64,000 nt of DNA from Brevibacterium sediminis (GCF_013623905.1 NZ_JABKDD010000001.1:682001-746000), one strand, 5' to 3'; counted from the first letter of the stretch, positions 34,935 through 43,520 are shown. The notes: generated from the letters alone by a model not told the origin. Program-made: numbers and translations.

Positions 34935-35168
34935 GGCGTCCCTCCTCGTGCCGTTCGGCCCCGCAGCCCCCATGACCACCGACCGTGCTCCCACTCTAGA
35001 ACTCGGCACTGACACGAGAATTCCCTCTAATGCAAGCCGAACTGATTATTCATTGATTATCTTCGATTCATTTTCGTTTCTGCTGGTGATGGCTGCACAC
35101 TTGCCGAAGCCACCGCAACCTGCTCCCGTCGACGCGCTCGTGTCAGTGCGTCCGGGTAGGGTGGCGTC

Positions 35169-35846
35169 ATGACCGACGGCACAAACGGCAGTTCGGCCCG
35201 CGAAGCGGCCACGCGTGATTCCTATGATGCGATCGCCCGGACCTACACGGAATGGGTCGCCGATGAGCTCACCGCCAAACCGCATGACCGTGCCGTCCTC
35301 GGGGCCTTCTCCGAGCTCGTCCTCGGCACCGGCTCAGCGGAGGTCCTCGACCTGGGCTGCGGGCCCGGTCGCATCACCACGTTCCTCGCCGCCCTCGGGC
35401 TCGAGCCGCGCGGACTCGACCTCTCCCCTGCCATGATCGAACTCGCTCAGGGCCTCTATCCGACGCATCAGTTCGACGTCGGGTCGATGACCGCCCTGCC
35501 CTATGCCGCTGAGTCCTTCTCCGGTCTCGTCGCCTGGTACTCGACGATCCACGTCCCGGACGATGAGCTTGTCCTCACCTTCGCCGAGGCGGCCCGTGTC
35601 CTGCGTCCGGGCGGTTGGTTCCAGTTGGCGTTCCAGCTCGGGGACCGGGTTGATCACTTCTCCGATCTCGCCGGCTTCGACGTCGATCTCGACTTCCACC
35701 GCCGCTCGATCGATGACGTGATCACCGCGCTCGAACCGCACGGCTTCATTCCTGCCTCCCGCCTCGAACGCGAACCCGACCGGACCGGTCGCTTCCCGGA
35801 GGCGACCAGGCAGGGGTACCTCCTCGTTCGTAAGGCCGGCCTCTGA
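35169..35846 (+). CDS. Class I SAM-dependent methyltransferase
   Basis: 225 residues. N-terminal helix SYDAIARTYTEWV, motif I EVLDLGCGPGRITTFLAALG (about 58-76), acidic end of strand 2 in RGLDLSPAMIELA, then SMTALPYAAESFSGLVAWY. A Methyltransf_11-type small-molecule methyltransferase; substrate unknown. TAGGGT (35157-35162) ends six bases before ATG 35169, with no Shine-Dalgarno sequence: probable leaderless mRNA. The 234 bases between this start and the HNH start are AT-richer than the surroundings (around 35030-35090). Confidence 0.85.
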   Translation: MTDGTNGSSAREAATRDSYDAIARTYTEWVADELTAKPHDRAVLGAFSELVLGTGSAEVLDLGCGPGRITTFLAALGLEPRGLDLSPAMIELAQGLYPTHQFDVGSMTALPYAAESFSGLVAWYSTIHVPDDELVLTFAEAARVLRPGGWFQLAFQLGDRVDHFSDLAGFDVDLDFHRRSIDDVITALEPHGFIPASRLEREPDRTGRFPEATRQGYLLVRKAGL

Positions 35847-35866
35847 GGTGAGAAGATGAGGGTGAT

Positions 35867-36331
35867 ATGAACATCGACATCGTCTTCCACACTCCCGAGA
35901 TCCCCGGCAACACCGGAAACGCCATCCGGCTCGCCGCGGTCACCGGAGCCCATCTGCATCTCGTCGAGCCCCTCGGCTTCGACCTCTCCGACGCGAAGCT
36001 GCGCCGAGCCGGTCTCGACTATCACGACCTCGCCCATGTCACCGTCCATCCTTCGATCGACGAACTCTGGGGCCACCTCGGCGAACGTCGGGTGATCGCG
36101 TTCAGCACGCATACGGACAATTCCTTCGCCGATGTGGACTACCAAGACGGTGATGTCCTCGTCTTCGGACGCGAGTCGACAGGACTGCCCGACGAAGTCG
36201 TCAACGACGAGCACGTGGATATGACCGTGCGGATTCCGATGCTTCCGGCACGCCGTTCGCTCAACCTGGCGAATTCGGCATCCATCGCCATCTACGAAGC
36301 CTGGCGTCAACACGGCTACGCAGGGGCCTGA
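35867..36331 (+). CDS. trmL: tRNA (cytidine/uridine-2'-O-)-methyltransferase TrmL
   Basis: 154 residues, the compact SPOUT form. Starts NIDIVFHTPEIPGNTGNAIR (motif 1 with Asn and Arg), has DVLVFGRESTGLPDEV (motif 2) and IPMLPARRSLNLANSASIAIYE (motif 3, deep trefoil knot and SAM site). It methylates the ribose of the wobble base of certain tRNA-Leu species in E. coli. It begins 20 bases after the methyltransferase gene with GAGGGTGAT as ribosome binding site. Confidence 0.93.
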   Translation: MNIDIVFHTPEIPGNTGNAIRLAAVTGAHLHLVEPLGFDLSDAKLRRAGLDYHDLAHVTVHPSIDELWGHLGERRVIAFSTHTDNSFADVDYQDGDVLVFGRESTGLPDEVVNDEHVDMTVRIPMLPARRSLNLANSASIAIYEAWRQHGYAGA

Positions 36332-36376
36332 ACCCGCGTAGACTTCTTCGCGAACGCTTTACCTGAAAGGACCACT

Positions 36377-37201
36377 ATGACCGCAAAGGTGCTCACTGTC
36401 GCCGGATCCGATGTCTCCGGAGGAGCCGGACTCGAAGCCGATCTGAAGATGTTCGACGAATACGGGGCCTTCGGCACTGCCGTCGTCACCTGCATCGTCA
36501 CTTTCGATCCCGATGACGGATTCGCCCATGTCCTCGAGTTCATCGAGCCCGAGGTCGTCACCCGTCAGCTCGAATCGACGCTGGCCGTGCACGAGTTCAC
36601 CGCCATCAAGTCCGGCATGCTCGGCTCCGTCGACTCGGCACTGGTCCTCGCCGAAGAGCTGAAGACCAATGATCTGCCGTACGTCTTCGATCCTGTGCTC
36701 GTGTGCAAGGGCGCAGGCACCATGGTCGATCTCAAGGATCTCTTCGTCGAGAACCTCGTGCCTCTGGCCACCGTCGTCACCCCGAACCTCGAAGAGGCCG
36801 CGACCCTGGCCGGGGTCGTCCCCATCGACTCCGTCGAGGGCATGGTCGAGGCCGCGAAGATCATCCACGGGCAGGGCGCGAAGAACGTCGTCGTCAAGGG
36901 CGGAGCCCGTCTCGCCGGGGACGATGCCATCGACATCCTCTTCGACGGTGAGACCGTGACGACTCTGCGCTCGCGCAAGGTCAACAACAAGCTCGTCAAC
37001 GGCGCAGGATGCTCCTTCGCCTCCTCGATCGCGGCAGGAATCGCCACCGGTCTCGACATCAAGGACGCTGTCGTCTCCGCCAAGGAGAAGGTCGCTCACG
37101 GAATCGCGAACTGCCTCGACAATGCCACCGGCGTCGCTTCGCTCTACCATCCGGCGGCACGGGTGAGTCCCTCCTCCGAGGTCTCAGTCACCGTCGACTG
37201 A
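36377..37201 (+). CDS. pdxK: ThiD-fold pyridoxal/pyridoxine kinase
   Basis: 274 residues, ribokinase fold. TVAGSDVSGGAGLEADLKMF at the N-terminus; VFDPVLVCKGAGTMVDL (about 112-128) and VNGAGCSFASSIAAG (anion hole and catalytic region, about 212-226). The DPVxVCKGA and GAGC pattern matches Bacillus-type PdxK rather than ThiD, which has MVAKSG and GTGC-type sequences, so I favour vitamin B6 salvage; hydroxymethylpyrimidine kinase is the alternative. TAGACT (36339-36344) is a likely -10, and GAAAGGA is the ribosome binding site for ATG 36377. Confidence 0.83.
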   Translation: MTAKVLTVAGSDVSGGAGLEADLKMFDEYGAFGTAVVTCIVTFDPDDGFAHVLEFIEPEVVTRQLESTLAVHEFTAIKSGMLGSVDSALVLAEELKTNDLPYVFDPVLVCKGAGTMVDLKDLFVENLVPLATVVTPNLEEAATLAGVVPIDSVEGMVEAAKIIHGQGAKNVVVKGGARLAGDDAIDILFDGETVTTLRSRKVNNKLVNGAGCSFASSIAAGIATGLDIKDAVVSAKEKVAHGIANCLDNATGVASLYHPAARVSPSSEVSVTVD

Positions 37202-37208
37202 TCACTGT

Positions 37209-37246
37209 TGCCAGGGTTGCGTCCCCGCGGGGACGCAACCCTGGCA
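37209..37246. repeat. Palindromic element copy 4, intergenic
   Basis: A perfect 38-base palindrome without a loop, seven bases after the pdxK stop: core GCGTCCCCGCGGGGACGC, extended on both sides (TGCCAGGGTT at left, its complement at right). It is the longest member of the family. No U-tract follows on either strand. Confidence 0.82.
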
Positions 37247-37310
37247 CGGTTCCGCGGAGCCGTCGTAACGGACAGAACTGTCGTAACGGACACTGCGGCC
37301 CGCAGACAGC

Positions 37311-37349
37311 AGATTGCCCCGCACACCTGATCGGTGTGCGGGGCAATCT
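37311..37349. terminator. Bidirectional terminator between pdxK and rpmE2
   Basis: Perfect 16-bp stem AGATTGCCCCGCACAC (37311-37326) and GTGTGCGGGGCAATCT (37334-37349), loop CTGATCG. Convergent genes lie on both sides. Confidence 0.87.
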
Positions 37350-37375
37350 GAATTAAGCTGTTGGAACGCCCGAGA

Positions 37376-37630
37376 TCAGCGCTTGCCGAAGCCCTTGTAG
37401 CGGTCCTTGAACTTCTCCACGCGGCCGGCGGAGTCGAGGATGCGCTGCTTGCCCGTGTAGAACGGGTGCGAAGCGGACGAGATCTCGACGTCGATCACGG
37501 GGTAGGTGTTGCCGTCTTCCCACTCGATGGTCTTCTCGCTCTTAGCGGTGGAGCGGGTGAGGAACTTGGTGCCGGAAGCCAGATCGTTGAATACGATCGG
37601 TGCGTATTCCGGGTGGATGTCCTTCTTCAT
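37376..37630 (-). CDS. rpmE2: 50S ribosomal protein L31 type B
   Basis: 84 residues. [20 protein letters not shown] and [20 protein letters not shown] are L31 signatures. There are no CxxC pairs, so this is the zinc-free (C-minus, type B) paralogue. In other actinobacteria such copies are often induced in zinc starvation by Zur, but I could not recognise a Zur box here. ATG 37630 follows AGAGG. About 114 bases of leader with nested self-complementary segments precede it. Confidence 0.95.
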   Translation of the reverse strand: MKKDIHPEYAPIVFNDLASGTKFLTRSTAKSEKTIEWEDGNTYPVIDVEISSASHPFYTGKQRILDSAGRVEKFKDRYKGFGKR

Positions 37631-37744
37631 TTTCTTACCTCTGCTGAATTCTTTCAGGCGCCTGATATGAGTTGAACTCATCTGCCAGTGCCCGAATTCG
37701 TCTGCTGGACACACTCCGAACCGTAGGAACCGGACACGGAGCGA
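37631..37744 (-). promoter_or_regulatory. Structured 5' leader of rpmE2 (possible L31 autoregulatory element)
   Basis: The probable -10 TAGAAT is the complement of 37751-37756, giving a leader of about 114 bases. It contains GAATTC at 37646-37651 and 37694-37699 (able to pair), enclosing ATGAGTTGAACTCAT (37667-37681) and CAGGCGCCTG (37655-37664), both self-complementary. Ribosomal-protein leaders upstream of L31 are known in actinobacteria; whether this is the same class was not tested. Confidence 0.45.
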
Positions 37745-37807
37745 CAATCGATTCTAACTGATGGGCCCGGACAAAGCGATTCGACACGGATCTCCTAAAC
37801 TGTGGCC

Positions 37808-38359
37808 ATGACCACGAAGGAACGCCTCTCCGCTCAGTTCACTCTCCGACCCGCCGCCACCGCCCCCGAACTCATGGCCGAATCGACGGCCACCGCCTTG
37901 TCCGCGGTATCCGGCGAAGTCGACGTCTTCGATATCGATCCGCAGATCGCCGATACCGCTGCTCTCCTCGATGCCACGGATCTGCCTCCGGCGACCTCGG
38001 CGAACTGCGTTCTCGTCGCCGGCTCGCGGGGCGGCGAGGAGCGGATCGCCGCCTGCATGGTGCTGGCGAACACCCGCGCCGACGTCAACAAGCGGGTCAA
38101 GAAGCTCCTCGATGTCCGCAAGGCCTCGTTCCTGCCGCTCGAACGCGCCGTGAACGAATCGGGGATGGAGTACGGCGGCATCGGACCGATCGGCCTGCCG
38201 GAGAATTATCGGGTGCTCATCGACTCCCGCGTTGCGGAGGCCGACGAACTCATCATCGGTTCCGGTATCCGCGGCTCCAAGCTGCTCCTCTCCGGATCCG
38301 CACTCGCGTCCCTGCCCGGCGCCGAGGTGATCGAGGATCTCGCGAACGAGATCGGCTGA
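37808..38359 (+). CDS. YbaK/EbsC family aminoacyl-tRNA deacylase-like protein
   Basis: 183 residues. Matches the YbaK/ProX editing fold: SANCVLVAGSRGGEERIAAC, ANTRADVNKRVKKLLDVRKASF (Lys-containing active-site strand), GGIGPIGLPENYRVLIDSRV and IIGSGIRGSKLLLSGSALAS. Such proteins hydrolyse mischarged Cys-, Ala- or Ser-tRNA. I chose ATG 37808 because the -10 TAAACT (37796-37801) ends six bases before it; a GTG two codons earlier lies in that gap. Confidence 0.87.
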   Translation: MTTKERLSAQFTLRPAATAPELMAESTATALSAVSGEVDVFDIDPQIADTAALLDATDLPPATSANCVLVAGSRGGEERIAACMVLANTRADVNKRVKKLLDVRKASFLPLERAVNESGMEYGGIGPIGLPENYRVLIDSRVAEADELIIGSGIRGSKLLLSGSALASLPGAEVIEDLANEIG

Positions 38360-38404
38360 CCGTGGCGCTCGGTCCCGCGCCGTCCGTCAGCCAGATACTG
38401 CCCG

Positions 38405-39193
38405 TCAGTTCAGTCCCGCTCGTTCGATGACGTAGTCGATGAGCGGGGCGTAGAGGTTTGGCACCACATCATCGTCCAAGGGGATGGTGGCTTCGATCTG
38501 CCCCTGCGCCTCGGCGACGAAAAGGGCGGGATCGTTGCAGTCGGCGTAGCCGATAGTTCGCAGTCCCCGGCTCGAGGCAGCACCAGCCCAACCATGATCG
38601 GCCACAACGAGGTCCGGGGCCGACCCGCCGCGGGCGGCGAAGTCGTTGAGCAGCGCATGCATCGGTTCGGCCAGGTGGGTGTGCGGGCTGCCGCCATGCT
38701 GGTGCCAGGTCCACACATTGTGGATCTGACGGACGTCGCCGCCGATCTCCGGGACCGGGATGAAGTGATCACGGGTGTCGATGACGGCGCCGGCGTTTTT
38801 CGCCGCGGCGGCAATTGCCATATGCACGGGCAGCAGTCCTGCCGGATGTCCGGTGGCGAAGAGGATCCGGCCGCCGGCGCGGGCGACCTGGCCGACCGCC
38901 TCGGCGAGCTTCTCCAGAGCGTCGATGCAGCCTTCGGTGGAGATCGTGTCCACGCCTTCGACGAACTCGGGATCGGGCCGCAGGCCGCAGCGTTCGACCA
39001 TGAGCGCGAACACTGAGTCATAGTCCCAGTCGCGGGTGAGTTCGACGCCGAAGTCGAATTGGCGTTCCTGTTCGAGGAACCGGTGGATGTGCGAGAGGTT
39101 GTTCTCTCTCGGTGTGGCGACCTCCCCGGTGATCCGTCCGGCTTCAAGAGCAAGGGCTAGGGTGCTGCGGTCCACTGGGGTCCTCTCCGTCAT
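38405..39193 (-). CDS. Actinobacterial phosphatase-like protein of unknown substrate
   Basis: 262 residues. Resembles a conserved actinobacterial family annotated simply as phosphatase: LALALEAGRITGEVATPRENN, GRILFATGHPAGLLPVHMAIA, and LVVADHGWAGAASSRGLRTIGY (possible metal or phosphate loops). I can describe but not assign the reaction. ATG 39193 was chosen; an in-frame GTG at 39211 would overlap the end of the broken RhuM-Fic gene. TATGAT, a -10-like box, lies about 40 bases upstream inside that pseudogene. Confidence 0.68.
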   Translation of the reverse strand: MTERTPVDRSTLALALEAGRITGEVATPRENNLSHIHRFLEQERQFDFGVELTRDWDYDSVFALMVERCGLRPDPEFVEGVDTISTEGCIDALEKLAEAVGQVARAGGRILFATGHPAGLLPVHMAIAAAAKNAGAVIDTRDHFIPVPEIGGDVRQIHNVWTWHQHGGSPHTHLAEPMHALLNDFAARGGSAPDLVVADHGWAGAASSRGLRTIGYADCNDPALFVAEAQGQIEATIPLDDDVVPNLYAPLIDYVIERAGLN

Positions 39194-39207
39194 GACTGCG
39201 GGAATGA

Positions 39208-40124
39208 TCACTGTCTTTCTGAGACGATCATACGGATGATGAGCGCGATCATCAGTTCCTTCTCGGAAGGTTCACTCATCGCGACCAGCAGCGTCATCGC
39301 TGCCAGCGCATTGTTGTCGACTCGCCTGTTGCCATCGGGGTCGATCAGCGCGCCGTTGCGGTCAAGGAAGGTGACGAACAGCGCCGCGGCGCTGCGCTTG
39401 TTGCCGTCGGAGAGGGGGTGGTCTTCTCTTCGGCGGTCGGATAGAGTTCGTGGTCTCCGAACCCCTGATAGATCGCCCCGATGACAGCCCCTAGAGCATC
39501 GCCTCGTTCCCTCCCCAGCAATTTATCGTCGGGAAATGCCAATGACAGTCCGCCGATGATTCTGCGTGCTTCTTCCAGGGTCAATTCCCATCCAGGCACG
39601 GAGCTCGATTTCGACGACAAGTATCCTTCGTCATAATCTCTGAGCATGGTGAGACTTGGCAGGTACGTTGACAGTACGTCGGCAACCCCCGCAACCAATT
39701 CATCCTGCGACCTCGTCAGCACGCTGACAATCTTTCCCAATTCTGACAACCGCCGTTGGTTGACGGCGGTTCCTTCGATCGCATAGCGATGAAGGACATC
39801 GTTTGCCCAACGGCGAAATCGCGCTCCTTCCGACGACTTCACTCGAAATCCCACCGACAGGACCATGTCGAGGCTGTAGTGCTCAACCATACGTGTGACG
39901 GTTCGGGCGCCTTCTTTCTGAACTGTCGCAAATTTTGCGACAGTTGGCTCACCGTCGACTTCCTCCCGCAGAGCGTTGTTGATATGTTTGCCGATCGTCT
40001 TCACATCACGTCCGAACAGATGCGAAAGCTGATGCCGTGTCAGCCAAACGGTATCGGAATCAGTGCGCACCTCGAGCGCGGCGTCACCGTCAGCGGTCGG
40101 ATACAGCTCAATCGAATTGCTCAT
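39208..40124 (-). pseudogene. RhuM-Fic/Doc fusion gene broken by a frameshifting deletion
   Basis: The N-terminal part (from ATG 40124) is an intact RhuM domain: VWLTRHQLSHLFGRDVKTIG, then EGARTVTRMVEHYSLDMVLS and GFRVKSSEGARFRRWANDV. It continues into the expected Fic region as GDHELYPTAEEK, then leaves frame near 39432 and ends at 39345. The next frame holds the Fic core, EDHPLSDGNKRSAAALFVTF, and runs to a stop at 39208. In intact relatives about ten residues (LLYF-like) join EEK to the HPxxDGNKR motif, so about 31 bases seem deleted. Base composition is lower in GC than the neighbours, suggesting recent acquisition. Confidence 0.78.
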
Positions 40125-40156
40125 AATCAAACGTCAAAGTGCGCCACTGACACGGC

Positions 40157-41086
40157 TCAATCGTCCTGCAGGGCGAAGCAGGTGACCGCCGAGGCGGCCG
40201 CGACGTTGAGGGAGTCCACTCCCCCGCTCATGGGGATCATCACGGTCGAGTCACAGGCGGCGATCGTCGATCGCCTGAGTCCTTCGCCTTCAGTGCCGAA
40301 GACGACCGCGGTGCGCTCCGGTGCCGAGGCGGCGAAGTCGCGCAGCCCCACAGAATCATCGTCGAGTGCCAGGGCGGCCACGTGGAAGCCGGCGTCGTGC
40401 AGGGCAGAGATTCCGGCGGGCCACGGGTCGATGCGCGTCCACGGCACCTGGAACACCGTGCCCATGGACACACGGATCGACCGGCGATAGAGCGGATCGG
40501 CGCAGCGCGGGGTCACGAGCACGGCGTCGACTCCGAATGCGGCCGCGGAGCGGAAGATGGCGCCGACGTTCGTATGGTCGACGATGTCTTCGATGACGAC
40601 GAGTCGCCTGGCATCGGCGATCAAGGAGGAGACCGGAGCCGGAGCGGGGCGGCCCATGGCGGCCAGAGCTCCTCGGTGGAGGTGGAATCCGGTCAGGGAC
40701 TCCATAGCGGCATCCGTGCCGATGAAGATCGGCACATCGCTCTCAGCGATGATGTCGGCCAGGTCGAACAGCCATTTCGGGCTGGTGAGGAACGACCGAG
40801 GCGAGAGGCCGGCTGCATGAGCGCGGCGGATGATCTTCGAGGATTCGGCGATGAACAGCCCCTCGGCGGGTTCACGGACGCTGCGCAGGGCGACATCGGT
40901 CAGCTGCGTGTAGTCGCGCATGCCCTCGAGGCGCCCGTGCAGGGCATCGCCGGAATCATCGCCCTGGCTCCCAGAAGTCAGGTCCGCCTCGTCGAAGAAG
41001 CGCAGACGCTCGACGGCGATCCCGAGCTCAGCGGACCGATCGATGACCTGCTGGCGGGTCATGGGTGCCTTGGCCGGAGTGTTCAC
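40157..41086 (-). CDS. TrmH/SpoU family RNA 2'-O-methyltransferase
   Basis: 309 residues. An N-terminal substrate-binding region (about 1-140) is followed by a SPOUT domain: VVIEDIVDHTNVGAIFRSAAA (motif 1), TAVVFGTEGEGLRRSTI (motif 2) and MIPMSGGVDSLNVAAASAV (motif 3). Methylates a ribose in rRNA or tRNA; site unknown. GTG 41086 with GGGAGC upstream gives the longest supported frame; ATG 41062 is an alternative. It precedes the RhuM-Fic pseudogene on the same strand. Confidence 0.9.
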   Translation of the reverse strand: MNTPAKAPMTRQQVIDRSAELGIAVERLRFFDEADLTSGSQGDDSGDALHGRLEGMRDYTQLTDVALRSVREPAEGLFIAESSKIIRRAHAAGLSPRSFLTSPKWLFDLADIIAESDVPIFIGTDAAMESLTGFHLHRGALAAMGRPAPAPVSSLIADARRLVVIEDIVDHTNVGAIFRSAAAFGVDAVLVTPRCADPLYRRSIRVSMGTVFQVPWTRIDPWPAGISALHDAGFHVAALALDDDSVGLRDFAASAPERTAVVFGTEGEGLRRSTIAACDSTVMIPMSGGVDSLNVAAASAVTCFALQDD

Positions 41087-41116
41087 AGCGTGCTCCCGTT
41101 CACAGCGGAATTCCGT

Positions 41117-41953
41117 TCACAGCGTGAGGATCCTCCAGATCGCGACGAGTCCGAGGGCCACGATGACGGCGCGCAGCAGCACGGGCGAGAACTTCCGCCC
41201 GATTCGGGCACCGAAGTACCCGCCGATGAGTGAGCCGATGGCGATGCAGACAACGGCGATCCAGTTGATCCGGTCGTGGCCGACGATGATGTACGTGCTT
41301 GCCGAGACCGTATTGACGACGAGGACGAGGACGTTCTTCAGCCCGTTGAGTCGCTGCAGATCATCGGGCAGCAGCAGACCGAGCAGGGCGATGAGGATGA
41401 TGCCCTGGGCGGCGGCGAAGTAGCCGCCGTAGATCGCGGTGAGGAAGACGACGATGAGCACGGCGATGTACCGGCCCGTGGACAGGCGATCCCCCGCCTT
41501 GGCGGCCCGATGCTCGACGCCGGCGGCCTCGGCCCGGCGCAGGGACCGGTTCTTCAGGTAGCGGGAGAGGTACGGCTGCCCGACCACCATGATCAAGGCC
41601 ACGACGAGGAGGACCGGCACGATCGTCTCGAAAGCATCCTCGGGCAGGTGCAGCAGCAGATACGCACCGGTCAGCGACCCGAGCAGAGAGGCGGGAACGT
41701 ATCCGAGAATCCGTTTCCACTGCCCTCGCAGCTCTTCACGGTATCCGAACGAGGAGGCGATATTGCCGGGGATGAGACCGACAGCGTTGCTCATCGTCGA
41801 CACCACCGGCGGCACTCCGAAGGCGACGAGCGCCGGGAAGGTGATGAGCGTTCCGGAGCCGACGACGGCGTTGATGCCGCCTGCCGCGATTCCGGCGACG
41901 ATGACAAGGCCGATCTGCCACGGTTCGAGGCTCAGGTTCGCCAGGAACTCCAT
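41117..41953 (-). CDS. TauE/SafE family sulfite exporter-type membrane protein
   Basis: 278 residues with eight or so hydrophobic helices. The family repeat is seen as GIAAGGINAVVGSGTLITFPAL at the N-terminus and YGGYFAAAQGIILIALLGLL in the second half; GGYFGARIGRKFSP near the C-terminus. TauE/SafE proteins export sulphite or organosulphonates; the substrate here is not known. ATG 41953 is two bases beyond the ABC ATPase stop; a longer frame upstream reads that gene out of frame. Probably co-transcribed with the ATPase gene. Confidence 0.87.
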   Translation of the reverse strand: MEFLANLSLEPWQIGLVIVAGIAAGGINAVVGSGTLITFPALVAFGVPPVVSTMSNAVGLIPGNIASSFGYREELRGQWKRILGYVPASLLGSLTGAYLLLHLPEDAFETIVPVLLVVALIMVVGQPYLSRYLKNRSLRRAEAAGVEHRAAKAGDRLSTGRYIAVLIVVFLTAIYGGYFAAAQGIILIALLGLLLPDDLQRLNGLKNVLVLVVNTVSASTYIIVGHDRINWIAVVCIAIGSLIGGYFGARIGRKFSPVLLRAVIVALGLVAIWRILTL

Positions 41954-41955
41954 GC

Positions 41956-42741
41956 TCAGAGGGCGGAACGTGCGTGGTAGCGCTGACCGTCCCGAGTGAG
42001 CTTGACGTCGATGCCGAAGGTCGCCGCGAGGTTCTCCGCCGTCAGGGTCTCCTCGATCGGACCTGCGGCCAGATCGGTGCCCTCGGACAGCAGCAGCACA
42101 TGAGTGATGCCCTCCGGGATCTCCTCGACGTGGTGGGTGACCATGATCGTGGCCGGCGCCCACTTCGACGAGAGGATCTCCGAGAGTGCGCCGAGCAGCT
42201 CCTCACGCCCGCCGAAGTCGAGTCCGGACGCCGGCTCGTCGAGCAGCAGAAGCTCCGGGTCGGTCATGAGCGCACGCGCGATCTGCACACGCTTGCGCTC
42301 GCCCTCGGACAGCGTACCGAAGGTGCGATCGGCCAAGTGAGTGATGTGGAACGCGGCCAGCAGATCGCGGGCACGCTCGATATCGTCCTGCTCGTACTCC
42401 TCCACCCAACGTCCGGTGACGCCGTAGGCGGCGGTGAGCACGGTGTCGAGGACCGCTTCGGAACTCGGAATGCGGTTGGCCAGAATCGTCGAGGCATAGC
42501 CGATGCGCGGGCGCAGCTCGAACACATCGACGCGGCCGAGCTGCTCCTCGAGGATGTTGACCGTACCCGTCGTCGGATGCATGCGACCGGCCGCGATTTC
42601 GAGCAGGGTCGTCTTGCCCGCACCATTGGGTCCGAGCACTGTCCAGTGCTCGCCTTCGGCGACGGTCAGCGAGAAATCGTCGAGGAGGAAATTCGTCCCC
42701 CGGCGCACGGACACAGAATCCAGATTCAGGACTTCACTCAT
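41956..42741 (-). CDS. Stand-alone ABC ATPase (YlmA/ModF-like)
   Basis: 261 residues, single nucleotide-binding domain. Walker A GPNGAGKTT (about 38), signature LSEGERKRVQIARAL (LSGGQ variant with Glu), Walker B LLLLDEPASGLD, switch His in TIMVTHHVEEIP. No membrane partner is encoded next to it apart from the TauE-like gene, and the form resembles YlmA-type cytoplasmic ATPases. TAGAGT (complement of 42750-42755) ends eight bases before the ATG, so the leader is absent or very short. Confidence 0.85.
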   Translation of the reverse strand: MSEVLNLDSVSVRRGTNFLLDDFSLTVAEGEHWTVLGPNGAGKTTLLEIAAGRMHPTTGTVNILEEQLGRVDVFELRPRIGYASTILANRIPSSEAVLDTVLTAAYGVTGRWVEEYEQDDIERARDLLAAFHITHLADRTFGTLSEGERKRVQIARALMTDPELLLLDEPASGLDFGGREELLGALSEILSSKWAPATIMVTHHVEEIPEGITHVLLLSEGTDLAAGPIEETLTAENLAATFGIDVKLTRDGQRYHARSAL

Positions 42742-42785
42742 ATCTTCAGACTCTATCGCAGACGAGCCGTCTATCCTGGTTCGAC

Positions 42786-43520
42786 ATGGACCTCACGACC
42801 GACTCACTGCTGCTGACCCTGGCCCTCAACCACCGTCTGCGCTCGACCCTGCCCCCTGACGAGGTGACCTCTGCGTTCCTCGACGATGATCGTGATGTTC
42901 CTCTCATCGTCTCCGATGAGGTCTTCGACTCGGTCGTTCCCACCGGTCTGCTGCTCTTCATCGCTGAGGCGGCCGCCTCGGGAATCACCCATGCGCGCTT
43001 GGCGCTGCACCACCCGTCTCTGCCGCATGCGACTCCCCCGGTCGATCGCACCGCCCGAACGAAGGTCGGACGCCACACCGCCCCCGTCGTCCTCCATCGC
43101 GGCGATGAGCAGGCGGCGATCGCCCTCATCGGCGCCGAGGCGAACGTCGAGATCATCGCCTGTGCGCCCACCGTCTTCCGCCCCGTCACGGTCGGGTCCG
43201 CCCCCGAGGCGCTGCGGCGTCTGCGCCTGCTGGTGATGGAGGGCTTACGCCTCGTCGAGACCATCGACGTTCCCGAGGACTGGCGGCAGGGGCCGTGGCG
43301 TGACTGGCAAGAGGAGCTGTCGACGATGCACCCGATCTCCCGGCTCATCCCCACTGAGGCGGATTCCCGAGCGATCTACGCCGCCCTCGACATCCACCAC
43401 CGGATGCGCACCGTGCTCGCACCTGCGACCGTCGCCCCGCCAGAGTTCGGTGCGCTGCTGTCTCAGCTGCACCCCGCCGCCGCGGACTACATCATGGCAG
43501 TGGCTACGATGAAGGGGTGA
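42786..43520 (+). CDS. Conserved protein of unknown function, coupled to serB
   Basis: 244 residues, no membrane segments or recognised motifs. An N-terminal LTTDSLLLTLALNHRLRSTL and a PLIVSDEVFDSVVPTGLLLF strand-helix suggest a folded enzyme-like domain; the C-terminal half is helical. I do not recognise the family. Its stop overlaps the serB start as GTGA, so it is translated with serB and may serve serine or phosphate metabolism. TATCCT (42772-42777) ends eight bases before the ATG. Confidence 0.72.
   Translation: MDLTTDSLLLTLALNHRLRSTLPPDEVTSAFLDDDRDVPLIVSDEVFDSVVPTGLLLFIAEAAASGITHARLALHHPSLPHATPPVDRTARTKVGRHTAPVVLHRGDEQAAIALIGAEANVEIIACAPTVFRPVTVGSAPEALRRLRLLVMEGLRLVETIDVPEDWRQGPWRDWQEELSTMHPISRLIPTEADSRAIYAALDIHHRMRTVLAPATVAPPEFGALLSQLHPAAADYIMAVATMKG

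Noticed and set aside
35030-35090. AT-rich stretch between HNH and methyltransferase genes as an origin or attachment site
   Set aside because: It has no repeats or integrase partner; it may simply hold the HNH gene promoter.
36377-37201. Assigning thiD to the ribokinase-fold gene
   Set aside because: DPVLVCKGAG and VNGAGC fit the PdxK branch better; thiD is kept only as the alternative.
37631-37800. Zur box upstream of rpmE2
   Set aside because: No TGATAATGATTTTCA-like palindrome was seen, so zinc control is not claimed.
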